Part shown: positions 62,123-64,000 of the stretch, piece after piece
How the letters are laid out: every line of letters starts with the position of its first letter
Numbering within the stretch: the stretch's first letter is position 1
Notes under the pieces: generated by a model
The model's database searches: none
What the model saw: the letters and a program-made list of their open reading frames with translations, nothing else
What the model was told of the DNA's origin: nothing
Position numbers and translations under genes: made by a program
From: Planctomycetota bacterium
Lineage (GTDB): Bacteria > Planctomycetota > SZUA-567 > H5-PLA8
Assembly (NCBI GenBank): GCA_027493525.1
Contig: JAOSKN010000001.1
Span: 1,240,001-1,304,000, forward strand
DNA: 64,000 nucleotides
Reading direction: 5' to 3'

Positions 62123-63703
62123 ATGCCCGCCACGATTCTAGGCACCGTCCCCTATGCCGCCGCCGGCTTCGGCGGGCGCCTCTGCGCGGACCTCGCCGGC
62201 GACTTCGCGCGCGTGAAGCCCTTCTTCCGCCGCGACCCGCGCAGCGAGTCCGACTGGAACGCGCTCTTCGAGGAACTCGACACGCATGCCCACCCGCGCG
62301 CGGAGCTCGCCGCGATTCTCGCGCGAGCCTGCGCGGAGTTCGGGCAACCGGACGAGGCGCACCGGAACGCCGCGCGTCTGGCCGAGCCCAAGACGTACGC
62401 GATCCTCACGGGGCAGCAGGCCGGGCTCTTCGGCGGGCCGCTCTACTCGCTCTTCAAGGCCCTTACCGCCGTGCGCTGGGCCCGCGAGCTGGAAGCCCGC
62501 CACGGCCCGGCGCGCCGCTTCGTCCCCGTCTTCTGGGTCGCCTCCGACGACCACGACCTCGACGAGGTCGATCACGCCTACCTGCTCGACGCCGACGCCC
62601 GGCTTCAGCGCTTGAAAGTCGAGATCCCCGCGGACCTGCGCGGGCGAGGCGCGGGGGACGTGAGCGTCGCTGGGACGCTTGAGGCGCTCCGCGCGCCGCT
62701 CGAGGCGCTGCTTCCCGGGGCCGCCGGCGCGCTGCTGGCCCCGTACCGCGCGCGGAACCTCGGCGGGGCCTTCGCCGAACTGCTCTCGGGCTGGCTCGGC
62801 GCGCTGGGGCTGGTCGTGGTCGAGTCCACCGCGCTGCGCCCGCTGGGCCGGGACCTCTTTGCGCGCGAGCTGGCTGAGTTCGAGGCCTCCAACCGGCTCG
62901 TGCGCGAGGCCGGCGAACGGATGCTCGCGGCCGGCTACGAGCCGGGCTTCGAGCCGCGCGGTTCCGGCGCGCCCGCGCCGCACCTCTTCGAGCACCGCGA
63001 TTCCGGGCGCGCGCGCATCGCCGCCGGGAACGCCGCGGGGCTGCGTGAGGCCGCCGCGCGCGAGCCCGGGCGCTTCTCGCCGGGCGCCGCGCTCCGCCCG
63101 GTCCTGCAGCAGCTCGCCTTTCCCGTGGCCGCGGCGGTGCTGGGACCGGGCGAGCTGGCCTACTGGGCGCAACTGCCCGAGTTGCACGACCGCTACGGCG
63201 CGGTCTGGCCGATGCTCGTCCCGCGCGCCACGTTCACGCTCCTCGACGGCAAGGTGGCCAAGGCGCGCCGCAGGCTCGACGCCGCCCCGGCCGACCTCTT
63301 CCTGCCTTGGGACGAGCTGCGCGCGAAGTATCTGAGCGGCGGCGCGCTCGGCGCGCGCCTCGATGCCGGCGCCGAAAGGATGCTCGCCGAGTTCGACGCG
63401 CTCCACGCCGAAGTCCGCGCGCGCGACCAGGGCCTGGAACCGCTCTTCGCCAAGGCGCGGCAGCGCATCGAGGGCGAACTCGCCCGCGTCGGCGAGAAGG
63501 TCAAGGCGAACGAGGCCGAACGCGGCGATTCGGGGCTCACGCGCCTGACCTGTCTCGCCGAATCCGTCCGGCCCAAGGGCCGCCCGCAGGAGCGCACCCT
63601 CTGCGCCGCCGCCTTCGCCGCGCGCGATCCGGGCCTCGGCGCCGCGCTTCTCGAGGTCCTTGACCCGCTGGTCTTCGCGCACGCGGTGGTGGAGCTATCC
63701 TGA
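62123..63703 (+). CDS. bshC: Bacillithiol biosynthesis cysteine-adding enzyme BshC
   Basis: 526 residues (family about 540). Adds L-cysteine to glucosaminyl-malate, the last step of bacillithiol synthesis. Family markers: AILTGQQAGLFGGPLYSLFK, FVPVFWVASDDHDLDEVDHA, LQQLAFPVAAAVLGPGELAY and MLVPRATFTLLDG, then a coiled-coil segment (LDAGAERMLAEFDALHAEVR). A PIG-L deacetylase (possible BshB) lies 2.4 kb upstream; bshA is not in the window. Its stop overlaps the next start by one base (TGATG). Confidence 0.93.
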   Translation: MPATILGTVPYAAAGFGGRLCADLAGDFARVKPFFRRDPRSESDWNALFEELDTHAHPRAELAAILARACAEFGQPDEAHRNAARLAEPKTYAILTGQQAGLFGGPLYSLFKALTAVRWARELEARHGPARRFVPVFWVASDDHDLDEVDHAYLLDADARLQRLKVEIPADLRGRGAGDVSVAGTLEALRAPLEALLPGAAGALLAPYRARNLGGAFAELLSGWLGALGLVVVESTALRPLGRDLFARELAEFEASNRLVREAGERMLAAGYEPGFEPRGSGAPAPHLFEHRDSGRARIAAGNAAGLREAAAREPGRFSPGAALRPVLQQLAFPVAAAVLGPGELAYWAQLPELHDRYGAVWPMLVPRATFTLLDGKVAKARRRLDAAPADLFLPWDELRAKYLSGGALGARLDAGAERMLAEFDALHAEVRARDQGLEPLFAKARQRIEGELARVGEKVKANEAERGDSGLTRLTCLAESVRPKGRPQERTLCAAAFAARDPGLGAALLEVLDPLVFAHAVVELS

Positions 63704-64000
63704 TGCCTCAAGATTTGATTGCCCCCATCCGCGCGCACCTCGACGGCCTGCTCGAGCACGCGCCGATCCGCACGGGCCCCGACCCCTGCGCGCTCTGGTT
63801 TTCCGCGCTGGACCTGCGCACGAAGCGCTATCCCGAGGACGCCGCGCGCCCCGAATCCATCGGCAAGCGCGTCTACCGTTACATCGACGCCCCGCACGGC
63901 AGTTCGCTCTACTGGGACCAGCCGCAGGTCGCCGCGTGCCACGCGCTGAGCGCGCGCCTGGGCGAGCCGAAGTACGCCGAAGCCGCCGATGCCTGCGTGC
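63703..64000 (+). CDS. Probable (alpha/alpha)6-barrel protein, truncated by window end
   Basis: 99 codons visible. Begins MPQDLIAPIRAHLDGLLEHA; contains LWFSALDLRTKRYPED and YRYIDAPHGSSLYWDQPQVA, then ACHALSARLGEPKYAEAADA, which has the helix-pair rhythm of (alpha/alpha)6-barrel carbohydrate enzymes of Planctomycetes-like genomes. Coupled to bshC by a TGATG overlap. Catalytic residues lie beyond the window. Confidence 0.55.
   Translation, partial: MPQDLIAPIRAHLDGLLEHAPIRTGPDPCALWFSALDLRTKRYPEDAARPESIGKRVYRYIDAPHGSSLYWDQPQVAACHALSARLGEPKYAEAADACV

Overview
This is a GC-rich bacterial window. Its gene content points to the Planctomycetota/Lentisphaerota side of the PVC group, or a similar environmental lineage. 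The signs are PQQ-type beta-propeller proteins, LamG proteins with double zinc ribbons, GH42-like secreted proteins, a GH109-like oxidoreductase-fold glycosidase, an ECF sigma factor with a FecR-type partner, a Ser/Thr kinase beside FHA and TPR proteins, and bacillithiol synthesis. This is inference from gene content; there is no rRNA. No phage, transposase, CRISPR array or replication origin was seen.

Layout. 1-25049 is mainly a glycan-related region: a truncated LamG protein, a LacI regulator, two beta-propeller proteins around a divergent promoter, an AlkA-like DNA glycosylase, a GH109-like gene, a GntR regulator fused to an ABC-type solute-binding domain, two large GH42-like secreted proteins, a zinc-ribbon/LamG membrane protein and a PL22-like propeller. 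It ends with a self-sufficient nitric oxide synthase that carries two cyclic-nucleotide-binding domains. 25080-34965 holds an ECF sigma/anti-sigma pair and two large secreted proteases (a metzincin and a C25 gingipain-type enzyme). 35156-41311 holds tRNA-Glu, tRNA-Gln, an FHA protein, a Ser/Thr kinase and two very basic small proteins. 41936-47554 holds a TPR protein, pgk and a Gfo/Idh/MocA oxidoreductase. 47787-55394 holds fmt, two tandem TMTC-like membrane proteins separated by a candidate small RNA, and two hicBA toxin-antitoxin pairs around a GH29 fucosidase. 55579-64000 holds cysS, an esterase, a PIG-L deacetylase, a GH32 enzyme, bshC and the start of one more gene.

How the genes may work together. 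The LacI and GntR regulators, the secreted and cytoplasmic glycoside hydrolases and the propeller proteins look like a polysaccharide-scavenging region. Shared palindromes near the beta-propeller genes and the GH109-like gene, and near the GntR gene, are candidate operators. The most unusual gene is the NOS fusion at 21838-25049: NADH/NADPH-to-heme electron transfer and a cyclic-nucleotide sensor appear to be in one polypeptide.

Caution. Five genes carry single-base frameshifts (near 8981, 17120, 20390, 22518 and 29049). Three of them fall in active-site or ligand-binding motifs. All five are repaired by one base, and indel errors in a GC-rich assembly are the simplest explanation.
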